Source: Paenibacillus sp. J5C2022
GTDB lineage: Bacteria; Bacillota; Bacilli; Paenibacillales; Paenibacillaceae
Reading direction: 5' to 3'
Assembly: GCF_025567625.1 (NCBI RefSeq)
Contig: NZ_JAOQJC010000001.1
Coordinates: 62,001 to 126,000 of the forward strand
DNA length: 64,000 nt
Shown here: piece by piece, positions 19,825-28,735 of the stretch
Numbering within the stretch: the stretch's first letter is position 1
Layout: every line of letters begins with the position of its first letter
Program-made: the position numbers and the translations under genes
The notes under the pieces: model-generated
What the model was told of the DNA's origin: nothing
Database searches by the model: none
The model's input: the letters and a program-made list of their open reading frames with translations, nothing else

Positions 19825-20417
19825 ACTGGGATGGATTAACTGTAGGTTATGCGCTGTCAGGCTCGCATTGCACATTCGCAGAAGTGATGCCGGAGATTAA
19901 ACGGTTCGTCGATGCTGGCGCGAACGTTGTGCCCATCGTGTCCCAAACGCTTGTCACAACGGATACCCGATTCGGCACTGCCAAGCAATGGCAGGAGCAG
20001 TTGAAGGGGATTACGGGCAATGAAATTATATCGACAATCGTTCAGGCAGAGCCGCTTGGGCCATCCAAGCTGCTTGATGTGTTGGTCATCGCGCCGTGCA
20101 CAGGCAATACGACAAGCCGGCTGGCCAACGCAATTACAGATAGCGCCGTACTGATGGCGGCCAAAGCGCAGATGCGCAACGGCAGGCCGATCGTGCTCGC
20201 TATATCGACGAATGACGGACTAGGTTTAAATGCTGCCAACATCGCTAAGCTGCTGGTAGCTAAACATATTTACTTTGTGCCGTTCGGCCAAGATAATCCG
20301 CTGGAGAAGCCTAATTCCCTGGTTGCCCGCATGGATCTGGCGATGGAAGCTTGCGAAGCGGCGCTGCAAGGCAAGCAGCTGCAGCCTCTGCTCGTCGAGA
20401 GGCGTCATGGCACATGA
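19821..20417 (+). CDS. dpaB: Dipicolinate synthase subunit B (flavoprotein-like)
   Basis: Second subunit of dipicolinate synthase, of the flavoprotein/phosphopantothenoylcysteine decarboxylase fold. The 198-aa product starts with GLTVGYALSGSHCTFAEV and contains APCTGNTTSRLANAITDS, typical of this fold. The ATG at 19821 overlaps the dpaA stop; the frame is open into dpaA but that region is the partner gene. The next gene is dapG; asd, which lies here in B. subtilis, is absent. Confidence 0.94.
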   Translation: MNWDGLTVGYALSGSHCTFAEVMPEIKRFVDAGANVVPIVSQTLVTTDTRFGTAKQWQEQLKGITGNEIISTIVQAEPLGPSKLLDVLVIAPCTGNTTSRLANAITDSAVLMAAKAQMRNGRPIVLAISTNDGLGLNAANIAKLLVAKHIYFVPFGQDNPLEKPNSLVARMDLAMEACEAALQGKQLQPLLVERRHGT

Positions 20418-20468
20418 CGTCTAATCGGAATTGTCCCATTATTCTGATCGATGATGGAGGATTCTGAC

Positions 20469-21680
20469 ATGCGCATCCTCATTCAGAAATTCGGAGGCAC
20501 CTCGCTGTCTAACGAGCAGGCAAGGGAATGTGTTATTCAGCACATCGCCAGGGAACGGGAAGCCAGTTATGCTACAGTCGTTGTGGTGTCCGCGATGGGC
20601 CGGAGGGGCTTGCCTTATGCGACGGATACATTCATCCAATATATCCGCGACAATGGCGACAGCTTGCCGCCTCGAGAGCTGGACTTGCTGCTTGGCTGCG
20701 GCGAGATCATATCTGCCGCTGTATTATGCAGCTTGCTAAGAAAGCACGGCATATCCGCATCAGTGCTGACTGGTGCAGGTGCAGGCATCTATACGGACGA
20801 CCAGCACGGCTCCGCAAGGATCAAGCGGATACAGCCCGATCGTATCCTGAAGCTGCTTCAGGAGGGAGAGGTTGTCATCGTGACCGGATTCCAAGGCGTG
20901 AATTCGCTCGGCGATCTGACGACGCTTGGGCGCGGAGGCAGCGACACGACTGCAACTGCACTTGGAGCGGCGCTTGGCGCCGAGATGGTGGATATCTATA
21001 CGGATGTAGACGGCATATTGACAGCTGATCCCAAATATGTGAATGAAGCCAAGCCGCTGCCGTCCGTCAGTTATGCCGAAATATGCAATATGGCACGGCA
21101 AGGCGCGAAGGTGATTCATCCCCGGGCTGTGGAGATTGCCCAGCAATCGCGTATCCCCGTTCGCGTCCGCTCTACTTTTGCAAGCGGGACCGGTACGCTG
21201 GTATCCGATCAGACGGGTATCCATGCGGCATTCGTATCAGATCGCCATGTAACCGGCATAGCGCAGGTAAGCGGCGTTACTCAGATTGCAGTGGAGGCTT
21301 TGGACAATCGCAACGACATGCAGCTGCAGGTTTTTCGAACGATGGCGAAGCACGGCATTAGTGTGGATTTTATTAATGTCACCCCGAACGGAGCGCTTTA
21401 TACCGTATTCGATGAGCAGGCTGCCAAAGCGGTAGAACTGTTGGCTGATGCGGGATTTCACCCGAAGAGTATACCGGGCTGCGCCAAAATATCCGTCATC
21501 GGAGGCGGCATGAACGGACAGCCGGGCGTAATGGCGCAAATTGTCGAAGCTTTGACGGAGCAAGGCATTACCATTATGCAATCGGCTGATTCCAATACGA
21601 CGATCTGGGTGCTGGTACGGGAGGCGGATATGGCGAAAGCACTTCGGGCGCTGCACGCCAAATTCGATCTTCACCGCTAG
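20469..21680 (+). CDS. dapG: Aspartate kinase (DapG type)
   Basis: Phosphorylates aspartate, the first step toward lysine, meso-diaminopimelate and DPA. The 403 aa have the kinase start ILIQKFGGTSLSN, the GRGGSDTTATALGAAL motif near residue 155, and two C-terminal ACT domains. The ATG at 20469 has GGAGG 8 nt upstream and gives a length equal to B. subtilis DapG (aspartokinase I); an ATG six codons earlier overlaps the ribosome site. Position between dpaB and dapA supports the DapG assignment over LysC or ThrD paralogues. No lysine riboswitch precedes it. Confidence 0.93.
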   Translation: MRILIQKFGGTSLSNEQARECVIQHIAREREASYATVVVVSAMGRRGLPYATDTFIQYIRDNGDSLPPRELDLLLGCGEIISAAVLCSLLRKHGISASVLTGAGAGIYTDDQHGSARIKRIQPDRILKLLQEGEVVIVTGFQGVNSLGDLTTLGRGGSDTTATALGAALGAEMVDIYTDVDGILTADPKYVNEAKPLPSVSYAEICNMARQGAKVIHPRAVEIAQQSRIPVRVRSTFASGTGTLVSDQTGIHAAFVSDRHVTGIAQVSGVTQIAVEALDNRNDMQLQVFRTMAKHGISVDFINVTPNGALYTVFDEQAAKAVELLADAGFHPKSIPGCAKISVIGGGMNGQPGVMAQIVEALTEQGITIMQSADSNTTIWVLVREADMAKALRALHAKFDLHR

Positions 21681-21730
21681 TTCCAATAAGCAAGATGGAT
21701 TGATTCACCACTATTATAGGAGGAGTCGAG

Positions 21731-22606
21731 ATGGATTTCGGAAGATTGATAACAGCAATGGTGACCCCTTTCGATGCGTCAGGCGCAATTGATTGGCCCA
21801 CGGCAGGCAAGCTGATTGATTACTTGATTGAGGAGCAGCAGAGCGACAGCCTGGTCGTTGCCGGCACAACGGGCGAGTCTCCAACGCTATCCGAGGAGGA
21901 GAAGCTGGAGTTATTCCAGTTTGTCGTCAAGCATGCGGCGGGCCGCTGCAAAGTCATCGCAGGGACGGGCAGCAACAATACAGCACATTCCATCCACTTG
22001 ACGAAAGCTGCAGAAGCTTGCGGCGTCGACGGTATATTGCTCGTCGCTCCTTATTACAACAAACCGTCGCAGGAAGGATTATACCAGCACTTTAAAGCGG
22101 TAGCCGAGAGCACTTCCTTGCCGATTATGTTGTATAATGTCGAAGGACGCACTGGTGTCAACATATCCGTTGACACGACGCTGAGGCTTGCCCTGATCGA
22201 GAATGTGGTGGCGACGAAGGATTGCGCATCTGTCGATCAGCTGATTCAGATTGTCAGCGCTGCGCCTAGCGGCTTCAAAGTATACAGCGGGGAAGACAGC
22301 GCTACGCTGCCTGTCTTGTCTGTGGGCGGATACGGTATAGTCAGCGTAGCGAGCCATATCGTTGGTGCAGAGATGAAGCGGCTGATCGAGACGTACCTGC
22401 AGGGCAATGTGCAGGAAGCGGCCAGATTGAACGGCAAGCTGTTCCCTGTCTTCAAGGGGTTGTTCCAATGTCCGCATCCTGTTCCTAACCCCGTTGCCGT
22501 GAAATATGCGCTGGGATTGAAGGGGCTTCCGGTGGGCGATGTAAGGCTGCCGCTGGTTACAGTGAATGAAGCGGAAGCGGAATTTATAAGGGCTCTTATT
22601 CATTAA
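21731..22606 (+). CDS. dapA: 4-hydroxy-tetrahydrodipicolinate synthase
   Basis: Condenses pyruvate with aspartate semialdehyde, supplying both lysine/peptidoglycan and DPA synthesis. The 291 aa contain VVAGTTGESPTLS, GTGSNNT, YYNKPSQEGLYQHF and the Schiff-base lysine segment VVATKDCA. The catalytic-tyrosine motif reads LYNVEGRTG, with Glu where almost all family members have Pro. A ribosome site TAGGAGGAG precedes the ATG. A strong terminator follows, closing the dpaAB-dapG-dapA unit. Confidence 0.95.
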   Translation: MDFGRLITAMVTPFDASGAIDWPTAGKLIDYLIEEQQSDSLVVAGTTGESPTLSEEEKLELFQFVVKHAAGRCKVIAGTGSNNTAHSIHLTKAAEACGVDGILLVAPYYNKPSQEGLYQHFKAVAESTSLPIMLYNVEGRTGVNISVDTTLRLALIENVVATKDCASVDQLIQIVSAAPSGFKVYSGEDSATLPVLSVGGYGIVSVASHIVGAEMKRLIETYLQGNVQEAARLNGKLFPVFKGLFQCPHPVPNPVAVKYALGLKGLPVGDVRLPLVTVNEAEAEFIRALIH

Positions 22607-22632
22607 CATGAATTTTCAGTCAGCGCTGTTAC

Positions 22633-22692
22633 GGAAATGGCGGTGCCGGATTCCCGGCGCCGCCATTTCCGGCTTTTGGCCGTCTTTTTTTG
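22633..22692 (+). terminator. Strong terminator after dapA
   Basis: A 17-bp stem (22633-22649 with 22654-22670, one G-T pair) closes on a 4-nt loop. A mixed stretch and then seven T residues follow at 22684-22690. Confidence 0.8.
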
Positions 22693-22699
22693 CATTATT

Positions 22700-22780
22700 T
22701 AGAATTTATAAGTTCCGGGGTCCCCGCAAAGTACCCCAGTAAGCTTCGAAGTAGAGCCCCACTTTGTAGGGATATTTTAG
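22700..22780 (+). repeat. Hairpin repeat element, copy 1 (upstream of rnjB)
   Basis: Intergenic element beginning TAGAATTTATAAG and containing the palindrome GGGGTCCCC (22717-22725). An inverted pair, CCCCGCAAAGT (22722-22732) and ACTTTGTAGGG (22761-22771), can form a hairpin, followed by ATATTTTAG. A shorter relative lies at 24761-24813. Lies in the 401-bp gap between dapA and rnjB, which otherwise holds the dapA terminator and a candidate promoter, with no convincing gene. Confidence 0.7.
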
Positions 22781-22841
22781 CATTGTGTAAGGCATTTGAG
22801 CTTGGGGCAACGTAAATTGAAAAGAGATTATCGGCTTCGAC

Positions 22842-22871
22842 TTGTATTCCAGCTTTTTCATCATGTATAAT
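22842..22871 (+). promoter_or_regulatory. Candidate SigA promoter of rnjB
   Basis: A perfect TATAAT (22866-22871) lies 18 bp after a weak -35 (TTGTAT, 22842-22847). It would give a leader of roughly 130 nt before the rnjB start. Confidence 0.4.
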
Positions 22872-23008
22872 GAATGCAAGTGTATGGGTGCGGCAAATGA
22901 AATATCCATTGAACATAACCGTTAGAGCGGCATCTGACGGCTAAGTCAGCTATGGCTTTTTGGATACAGAATTATTTTATTAGTAACAATTAGGAGGGAC
23001 AGATACAC

Positions 23009-24688
23009 TTGTCAAAGAAGAACAACCAGGATAAATTGCTTATATTCGCACTAGGTGGAGCAGGCGAAATCGGAAAGAACATGTATGTCATCCAGTACAA
23101 CAACGATATCGTTGTCGTGGATGCCGGACTGAAATTCCCGGAGGAGGACATGCTTGGCATTGATATCGTCATCCCGGATATTACGTACTTGACGGATAAT
23201 CGCGACAAGGTTCGCGGCATTCTCATTACACACGGTCACGAAGACCATATTGGCGGACTGCCATATGTGTTAAGACATCTCAATGTGCCGGTGTACGGTA
23301 CGAAGCTGACGTTAGGGCTGATCGAAGCCAAGCTGAAGGAAGCAGGGCTGCTTGGGGAGACGAAGCGTATTCTCATCAACGAGACTTCCGAAGTCAAGAT
23401 GGGAACCATTACGGCCAGCTTCTTCAAGACGAATCACAGTATCCCGGATTCCGTAGGCGTATGCCTGGAGACTCCGGAAGGCAACGTCGTCCATACCGGC
23501 GACTTCAAATTCGACCACACGCCGGTGAACGACCAATTCGCCGATCTGCAGCGCATTGCCGAGATCGGGAGCAAAGGCGTTCTGGCCTTGCTGTCAGACA
23601 GCACCAATGCTGAGCGCCCTGGCTATACGCCTTCGGAAAGCAATGTGGGCAACGAGCTGGAGGATATATTCCGGAAGGCTACGCAGCGCGTAGTCGTCGC
23701 GACATTCGCTTCCAATGTGCATCGTATTCAACAAATTATTAACGCAGCGATTACGACAAGACGCAAAATTGCAGTCGTCGGCCGCAGTATGGTCAATGTC
23801 GTCGGAATCGCTTCCGAGCTGGGTTACCTGGACATTCCGGATGGCATGATTATCGAGCCGGAAGAAGTGAACAAAATGGCTGCGGACCGAGTGGTCATAT
23901 TGTGTACAGGCAGCCAGGGCGAGCCGATGTCCGCATTGACGCGCATGGCGCGTTCCACACACCGCAAAGTGGATATATTGCCTGGGGATACGGTTATTAT
24001 TGCCGCGACGCCGATCCCTGGCAATGAGCGCTATGTGGGTCGTACCGTAGACGAATTGTTCAGACTCGGCGCCAACGTGATCTACGGTCCCGGCTCCGTA
24101 TCGGGCGTACACGTCTCCGGTCACGGCAGCCAGGAAGAGCTGAAGCTCATGCTGAATCTGATCAAGCCGAAGTATTTCATCCCGATTCACGGCGAATACC
24201 GCATGCTCCGCCATCATGGCAGGCTGGGCGAAGCCATCGGCATCGATCCCGACAATATCTTCATCGTGGATAACGGGGATACTGTGGAATTTCAAGGCGG
24301 CATTGCACGCAAAGGCTCCAAGGTTCAAGCAGGCAACGTATTGATTGACGGTCTGGGCGTCGGCGACGTAGGCAATATTGTATTGCGTGATCGCAAGCTG
24401 TTGTCCCAAGACGGCATACTTGTTGTCGTGGTTACATTAAGCAAGCAAGACGGGACCATCTTGTCCGGACCGGACATTATTTCTCGCGGATTTGTCTACG
24501 TCCGTGAATCCGAAGGCTTGCTGGATGAGGCCAACCGCATCGTCACATCAACGCTGAACAAGCTCATGAATGACAAAGTGAACGAGTGGGCTTCACTCAA
24601 AACAAATGTCAAAGATGCGCTTGGCCGCTTCCTGTATGAGCAGACAAGACGCCGCCCAATGATTCTGCCGATCATCATGGAAGTTTAA
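23009..24688 (+). CDS. rnjB: Ribonuclease J (RnjB position)
   Basis: Metallo-beta-lactamase/beta-CASP RNase with 5'-3' exonuclease and endonuclease activity in mRNA turnover. The 559 aa contain the zinc motif HGHEDH at 75-80, the DFKFDH segment, the SDSTNAERPG segment and the C-terminal HVSGHGSQEELKLM and IHGEYRML motifs. All catalytic residues are visible. The TTG start has AGGAGGG 10 nt upstream. The position after dapA and before tepA is that of B. subtilis rnjB (J2); the paralogue rnjA would be elsewhere. Confidence 0.94.
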   Translation: MSKKNNQDKLLIFALGGAGEIGKNMYVIQYNNDIVVVDAGLKFPEEDMLGIDIVIPDITYLTDNRDKVRGILITHGHEDHIGGLPYVLRHLNVPVYGTKLTLGLIEAKLKEAGLLGETKRILINETSEVKMGTITASFFKTNHSIPDSVGVCLETPEGNVVHTGDFKFDHTPVNDQFADLQRIAEIGSKGVLALLSDSTNAERPGYTPSESNVGNELEDIFRKATQRVVVATFASNVHRIQQIINAAITTRRKIAVVGRSMVNVVGIASELGYLDIPDGMIIEPEEVNKMAADRVVILCTGSQGEPMSALTRMARSTHRKVDILPGDTVIIAATPIPGNERYVGRTVDELFRLGANVIYGPGSVSGVHVSGHGSQEELKLMLNLIKPKYFIPIHGEYRMLRHHGRLGEAIGIDPDNIFIVDNGDTVEFQGGIARKGSKVQAGNVLIDGLGVGDVGNIVLRDRKLLSQDGILVVVVTLSKQDGTILSGPDIISRGFVYVRESEGLLDEANRIVTSTLNKLMNDKVNEWASLKTNVKDALGRFLYEQTRRRPMILPIIMEV

Positions 24689-24709
24689 TCATCCCGACCC
24701 ATCACTCAT

Positions 24710-24752
24710 AAGAACCGCTTTCCCTTGACGAAGAGGGAGAGCGGTTCTTTAT
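24710..24752 (+). terminator. Terminator after rnjB
   Basis: A 15-bp stem (24710-24724 with 24735-24749, one G-T pair) with a 10-nt loop, ending in TTCTTTATT. Confidence 0.8.
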
Positions 24753-24760
24753 TCCTTTAT

Positions 24761-24813
24761 TAGAAATTATAATTTTCGGGGTCGCGAAGCCTCACTTTGT
24801 GGGGTTATTTTGG
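24761..24813 (+). repeat. Hairpin repeat element, copy 2 (downstream of rnjB)
   Basis: Shares TAGAA-TTATAA-TT-CGGGGTC and the end CACTTTGTGGGG-TTATTTT with copy 1 at 22700-22780, in the same orientation. It lacks about 25 nt of the middle, including the left hairpin arm, so it looks like a shortened copy. It follows the rnjB terminator directly. Confidence 0.65.
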
Positions 24814-24893
24814 CCGGGCATAAAATTTCCGTATGTTCTTATACTATGCTGTGTCAAGTTGTCATTATGAAGCAAAGGGGACAATGAACCGTC

Positions 24894-25658
24894 ATGACCA
24901 ATTACGACACGCCGTATCGCTCGGATCAGCCGGGGCCAGCGCCATCAACTGTACCGCCAGGAGAAGATAAAGGAAAGGGAACGGTTGCCGACAATATACA
25001 GCAACTTGGAACGGCCGCTCCTCCCAGCCCGCTGGAATCCAATCTTTTCTGCATGACAATCATTGGACAGGTGGAGGGGCATCTCATCTTGCCTCCTCAG
25101 AACAAGACGACGAAATACGAGCATATTATTCCACAATTGGTGGCGGCCGAGCAGAATCCGAAAATTGAAGGGGTACTGATCGTTCTGAATACTGTGGGGG
25201 GAGATGTGGAAGCGGGACTTGCCATTGCTGAGATGATTACCTCGCTGTCCAAACCTACCGTGACACTGGTGTTGGGAGGCGGCCATTCGATCGGGGTGCC
25301 GATCGCTGTGGCGGGCGACAAGTCGTTCATTGCGGAAACCGCGACGATGACGATACATCCCATCAGACTGACCGGGCTTGTCATCGGAGTGCCGCAAACA
25401 TTCGAATATTTGGACAAAATGCAGGAGCGGGTAGTCAAATTCGTGATCTCGCATTCCAATGTCACCGAGGGAACGTTCAAGGAGCTGCTGTTCAAAACAG
25501 GTGAGCTGACGCGGGATATCGGCACGACCGTTATCGGAATCGATGCCGTTAAGCATGGGTTGATTGATGCAGTAGGGGGATTGGGAGATGCGCTGAAAAC
25601 GTTGAACGAAATGATCGAGCAGCGAAGAGGAAATGCGATCGGAGGAGTCGTACAATGA
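24894..25658 (+). CDS. tepA: ClpP-like serine protease TepA
   Basis: Member of the ClpP/crotonase serine-peptidase family, 254 aa. The N-terminal ~45 residues are hydrophilic and variable; the core has [24 protein letters not shown] and the serine region [15 protein letters not shown], then [10 protein letters not shown]. subtilis TepA was named for an effect on protein translocation and later linked to degradation of spore small acid-soluble proteins. AAAGGGG lies 13 nt before the ATG, a longish spacing. Overlaps the next gene by 4 bp. Confidence 0.9.
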   Translation: MTNYDTPYRSDQPGPAPSTVPPGEDKGKGTVADNIQQLGTAAPPSPLESNLFCMTIIGQVEGHLILPPQNKTTKYEHIIPQLVAAEQNPKIEGVLIVLNTVGGDVEAGLAIAEMITSLSKPTVTLVLGGGHSIGVPIAVAGDKSFIAETATMTIHPIRLTGLVIGVPQTFEYLDKMQERVVKFVISHSNVTEGTFKELLFKTGELTRDIGTTVIGIDAVKHGLIDAVGGLGDALKTLNEMIEQRRGNAIGGVVQ

Positions 25659-25867
25659 TGCTTCATACGACGATGCCGCTTGAAATGGTGCTTCAGGGAT
25701 TAGAAGATGCACAGGAACATTTTCAGGAAGTAACTGTTCAGGGCATTCGAATGCAGATAACACCTGTAGCACCGGGAATCGGGAAAATCGTTCGGCTGCT
25801 GGACTGCTCCCTGAACGATTATTTGAATCCGGAGCTGACTCCGGGAAGCTACATTCACTACAGCTAG
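25655..25867 (+). CDS. ylzJ: YlzJ-like small protein
   Basis: 70-aa protein of the YlzJ-like family, of unknown function. It starts in the tepA stop (ATGA), so translation is probably coupled. Visible features are MPLEMVLQG near the start and a C-terminal [16 protein letters not shown]. No signal peptide or membrane segment is seen. The tepA-ylzJ-spoIIIE order is conserved in Bacillus, which is the main reason to accept this short gene. Confidence 0.8.
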   Translation: MMLHTTMPLEMVLQGLEDAQEHFQEVTVQGIRMQITPVAPGIGKIVRLLDCSLNDYLNPELTPGSYIHYS

Positions 25868-25925
25868 CCAAGTTGATCTCATTGGCACGATCTCCCTTCC
25901 TTCAATAGCCGACACCTCTTACCTA

Positions 25926-25934
25926 TGCTATAAT
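25926..25934 (+). promoter_or_regulatory. Candidate extended -10 promoter of spoIIIE
   Basis: TGC followed by TATAAT (25929-25934). No convincing -35 element is seen at 16-18 bp. It would give a very short leader. Confidence 0.4.
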
Positions 25935-25955
25935 GGGAATCCAGAGGTGAAGGCA

Positions 25956-28637
25956 GTGGCGAAAAAAAAGAGACGCAAAAAATCAATTGGCGCAGCACTA
26001 AAATACGAAGTATACGGAATATTGCTCATTACCATTTCCATCATTGCGTTGTCGGGAGAAGCTACGGTCGGCCGTGCATTATCGAAGCTCTTCGGCCTTT
26101 TGCTAGGCAAATTTTACTTTGTGCTGGCGCTGGTCGGCGTATTTGTCGGACTTGCCGTGATGGTCAAGCGCGCTTGGCCGAAGGGCTGGACGCAACGAAG
26201 AACGGGATTGCTTATCTTCGTGCTTGCCCTTACGCTGAGCAGCTCGATCTCCGAGATCAACGCGAGGTATGAAGGGCTGGATCGCGAAGCGCTAAGCGGG
26301 AAGGCGATACTCGTCACACTTGACCGCAGTCTGAAGGATCAACTGATCTACACTTTGCCCGAGCATGAAGTATCCATTCGGGATAAATCGATAAGCGGCG
26401 GGTATGCCGGAGCGTTGCAATATTCCATCCTGTTCACATTGTTCGGTTATTATGCCTCGCTTATTGTTAACTTTGTGATGTATGCTATTGCGTTAATGCT
26501 GATAACCGGGAAATCTTACGTAGAGCTCTTGAAAACCGTCAAAACGCACGCGGCGACGATGTTCAAGCTGTTGAGGGCAAAGCGTGATCAGCTGGCGGCG
26601 CGAAGAAAGGCGGCTGTAACGGCGGCAAAGACAATCCCGGCTCATGAAGATAAGATCGATGACGACGAAGATGAGCATCTCTATGTTCAGCCTACTGCAA
26701 AGAAGCGAAAATCACTGTTCTTCTCTTGGCACAACGATGAGGAGAAGGAGAACAAAGCAGCGGAGGTGCATGCGGATGAGTGGTTGCATCCCAATGGAGC
26801 GGATCAAGACAACTTGCCATCATGGCAGACGGAACAAGATCCCGCATGGGAGAAGACCGGTGACAACTATAGCCCCAATGCACCCTCTTCGTCGGATGAG
26901 AATCCGCCGTGGGCCGATGATGAGCTAACACCAAAGCAGCCTGAGGCTCCAATGCCGGAGCTATCTAACCATGAACAGCCGGAAGATCAGCACGGCAGTG
27001 AGCAACGTACCAGCAGCGTAAGCGAGATGGCAGACTCCAATGAGACGGCGAATGCATTAGGGGAGACCAAGGAAGCATCTGGCGGTGAAGAGGATGATTT
27101 CCCTTCGTACGATAAGGGCGGAACTGCAGAAAGCAGCGAAGCGCTGCTGTCGGATGAAGCAGGGGAAGCAGCACAAGATGCGATGTCAAGCGTACCGGAA
27201 AACAAGTCGAAGCCTTATCAGTTGCCCCCTTACACGCTTCTGCACAAGCCTAGCGGGTTGGGTAAGGGCGGCAATGCCACTGATACATACGAATCAAGAA
27301 GGAAGCTGGAAGCAACGCTTGAAAGCTTCGGAGTACGCGCGAAAGTGCTGGATGTGGTCAGCGGTCCTGCCGTAACCCGCTACGAGGTTCAGCCGGCTAC
27401 GGGAGTAAAGGTCAGCCGGATCGTCGGTCTGACCGACGATATAGCGTTGGCGTTGGCGGCGAAGGATATTCGAATGGAAGCGCCTATCCCGGGCAAATCT
27501 GCAATAGGAATAGAAGTGCCCAACACGGAAGTGTCCGTCGTCACGATGCGTGAGGTGATGGAGACGCCGGCCTTTCAGAACTCAACGGCGAAACTGTCGA
27601 TCGTATTCGGCCGAGACATCGCCGGTCAGTCGATCGTTGGCAATCTGGCGCGGATGCCCCATCTGCTTGTTGCGGGAGCTACAGGCTCCGGCAAATCCGT
27701 CTGTATTAACGGCATTATAACGAGCATTCTTTATAAAGCCAAGCCGGATGAAGTCAAGTTTCTCATGATTGACCCCAAGATGGTGGAACTGAATGTATAT
27801 AACGGCATTCCTCATCTGCTCGCTCCCGTCGTCACCAATCCGAGGCGGGCTTCGCTTGCCTTGAAGAAGATTGTCGTGGAGATGGAGAAGCGCTATGAGC
27901 TATTCTCCAAATCGTCAACGCGCAACATTGAAGGGTATAATACACTGATGGCCGATAATCCCGCTGCCTTGCTGCCCTATATTGTCGTTATCGTGGACGA
28001 GCTGGCCGATCTGATGATGGTAGCCGCCAACGATGTAGAGGATGCTATAGCCAGACTGGCGCAGATGGCCCGCGCCGCCGGCATTCATCTCATCATTGCT
28101 ACTCAAAGGCCGTCTGTCGACGTCATCACCGGAGTAATTAAAGCCAATATTCCGTCGCGCATCGCTTTTGGCGTCTCCTCACAGGTCGACTCCAGAACGA
28201 TATTGGATATGGCCGGAGCGGAGAAGCTGCTCGGCCGAGGGGACATGCTGTTCTTGCCCGTCGGAATGTCCAAGCCAATCCGGGTGCAAGGTGCGTTCCT
28301 CTCCGATCAGGAGGTGGAATCGCTTGTCTCCTTCGTAAGGGATCAGGGAGAGGAAGCGGAATACAAGGAAGATCTCGTCCCCGAGATCGACGAGGAATCG
28401 ACGGAAGAAGAGATTATGCAAGATGAGCTGTTCGACCAGGCGGCGACTATCGTAGTGGAAGCCAAGCAAGCCTCCGTATCGCTGCTTCAACGCAGGCTTC
28501 GTGTCGGCTATACAAGGGCTGCCCGGTTAATCGATCAATTGGAGGCCAAGTCGATAATTGGACCGTATGAAGGGAGCAAGCCGCGCGAGGTGCTTATGAC
28601 GGCGGAGCAATATCAGGCATCGCGGGTGAGTTCATAA
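25956..28637 (+). CDS. spoIIIE: DNA translocase SpoIIIE/FtsK
   Basis: Septum-located ATPase that pumps the chromosome into the forespore or clears it from the division septum. The 893 aa have a basic N-terminus and several membrane segments (within about residues 20-185). A long acidic Pro/Glu/Ser linker (about 215-415) follows. The motor has Walker A GATGSGKS at 574-581 and Walker [13 protein letters not shown]. The C-terminal gamma winged helix includes [22 protein letters not shown] 25956 is chosen since it gives the MAKKKRRKK start typical of SpoIIIE with AGAGGTG 6 nt upstream. The linker is longer than in B. subtilis. Confidence 0.94.
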   Translation: MAKKKRRKKSIGAALKYEVYGILLITISIIALSGEATVGRALSKLFGLLLGKFYFVLALVGVFVGLAVMVKRAWPKGWTQRRTGLLIFVLALTLSSSISEINARYEGLDREALSGKAILVTLDRSLKDQLIYTLPEHEVSIRDKSISGGYAGALQYSILFTLFGYYASLIVNFVMYAIALMLITGKSYVELLKTVKTHAATMFKLLRAKRDQLAARRKAAVTAAKTIPAHEDKIDDDEDEHLYVQPTAKKRKSLFFSWHNDEEKENKAAEVHADEWLHPNGADQDNLPSWQTEQDPAWEKTGDNYSPNAPSSSDENPPWADDELTPKQPEAPMPELSNHEQPEDQHGSEQRTSSVSEMADSNETANALGETKEASGGEEDDFPSYDKGGTAESSEALLSDEAGEAAQDAMSSVPENKSKPYQLPPYTLLHKPSGLGKGGNATDTYESRRKLEATLESFGVRAKVLDVVSGPAVTRYEVQPATGVKVSRIVGLTDDIALALAAKDIRMEAPIPGKSAIGIEVPNTEVSVVTMREVMETPAFQNSTAKLSIVFGRDIAGQSIVGNLARMPHLLVAGATGSGKSVCINGIITSILYKAKPDEVKFLMIDPKMVELNVYNGIPHLLAPVVTNPRRASLALKKIVVEMEKRYELFSKSSTRNIEGYNTLMADNPAALLPYIVVIVDELADLMMVAANDVEDAIARLAQMARAAGIHLIIATQRPSVDVITGVIKANIPSRIAFGVSSQVDSRTILDMAGAEKLLGRGDMLFLPVGMSKPIRVQGAFLSDQEVESLVSFVRDQGEEAEYKEDLVPEIDEESTEEEIMQDELFDQAATIVVEAKQASVSLLQRRLRVGYTRAARLIDQLEAKSIIGPYEGSKPREVLMTAEQYQASRVSS

Positions 28638-28649
28638 CAGCAAAGAAGA

Positions 28650-28680
28650 CGAATAGAAGATGGATTACTTTCTCATACTA
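28650..28680 (+). promoter_or_regulatory. SigG-type promoter of sleB
   Basis: CGAATA (28650-28655), an 18-bp spacer and CATACTA (28674-28680) match the forespore SigF/SigG consensus (TGMATA, 17-18 bp, CATACTA) at all but one base. sleB is a known SigG target in B. subtilis. Confidence 0.7.
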
Positions 28681-28735
28681 GTGTCATGCAACGCTTCCCA
28701 AGGCGGACTAACTAGCTAGAGAAAGGCAGATCCCA

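Noticed and set aside
20418..20468. A lysine riboswitch or T-box before dapG
   Set aside because: Only 51 bp separate dpaB and dapG, with no room for such a structure.
22925..22965. CTGAC/GTCAG hairpin with a nearby T-run before rnjB as an attenuator
   Set aside because: The stem is only 5 bp and is separated from the T-run by several bases; too weak to call.
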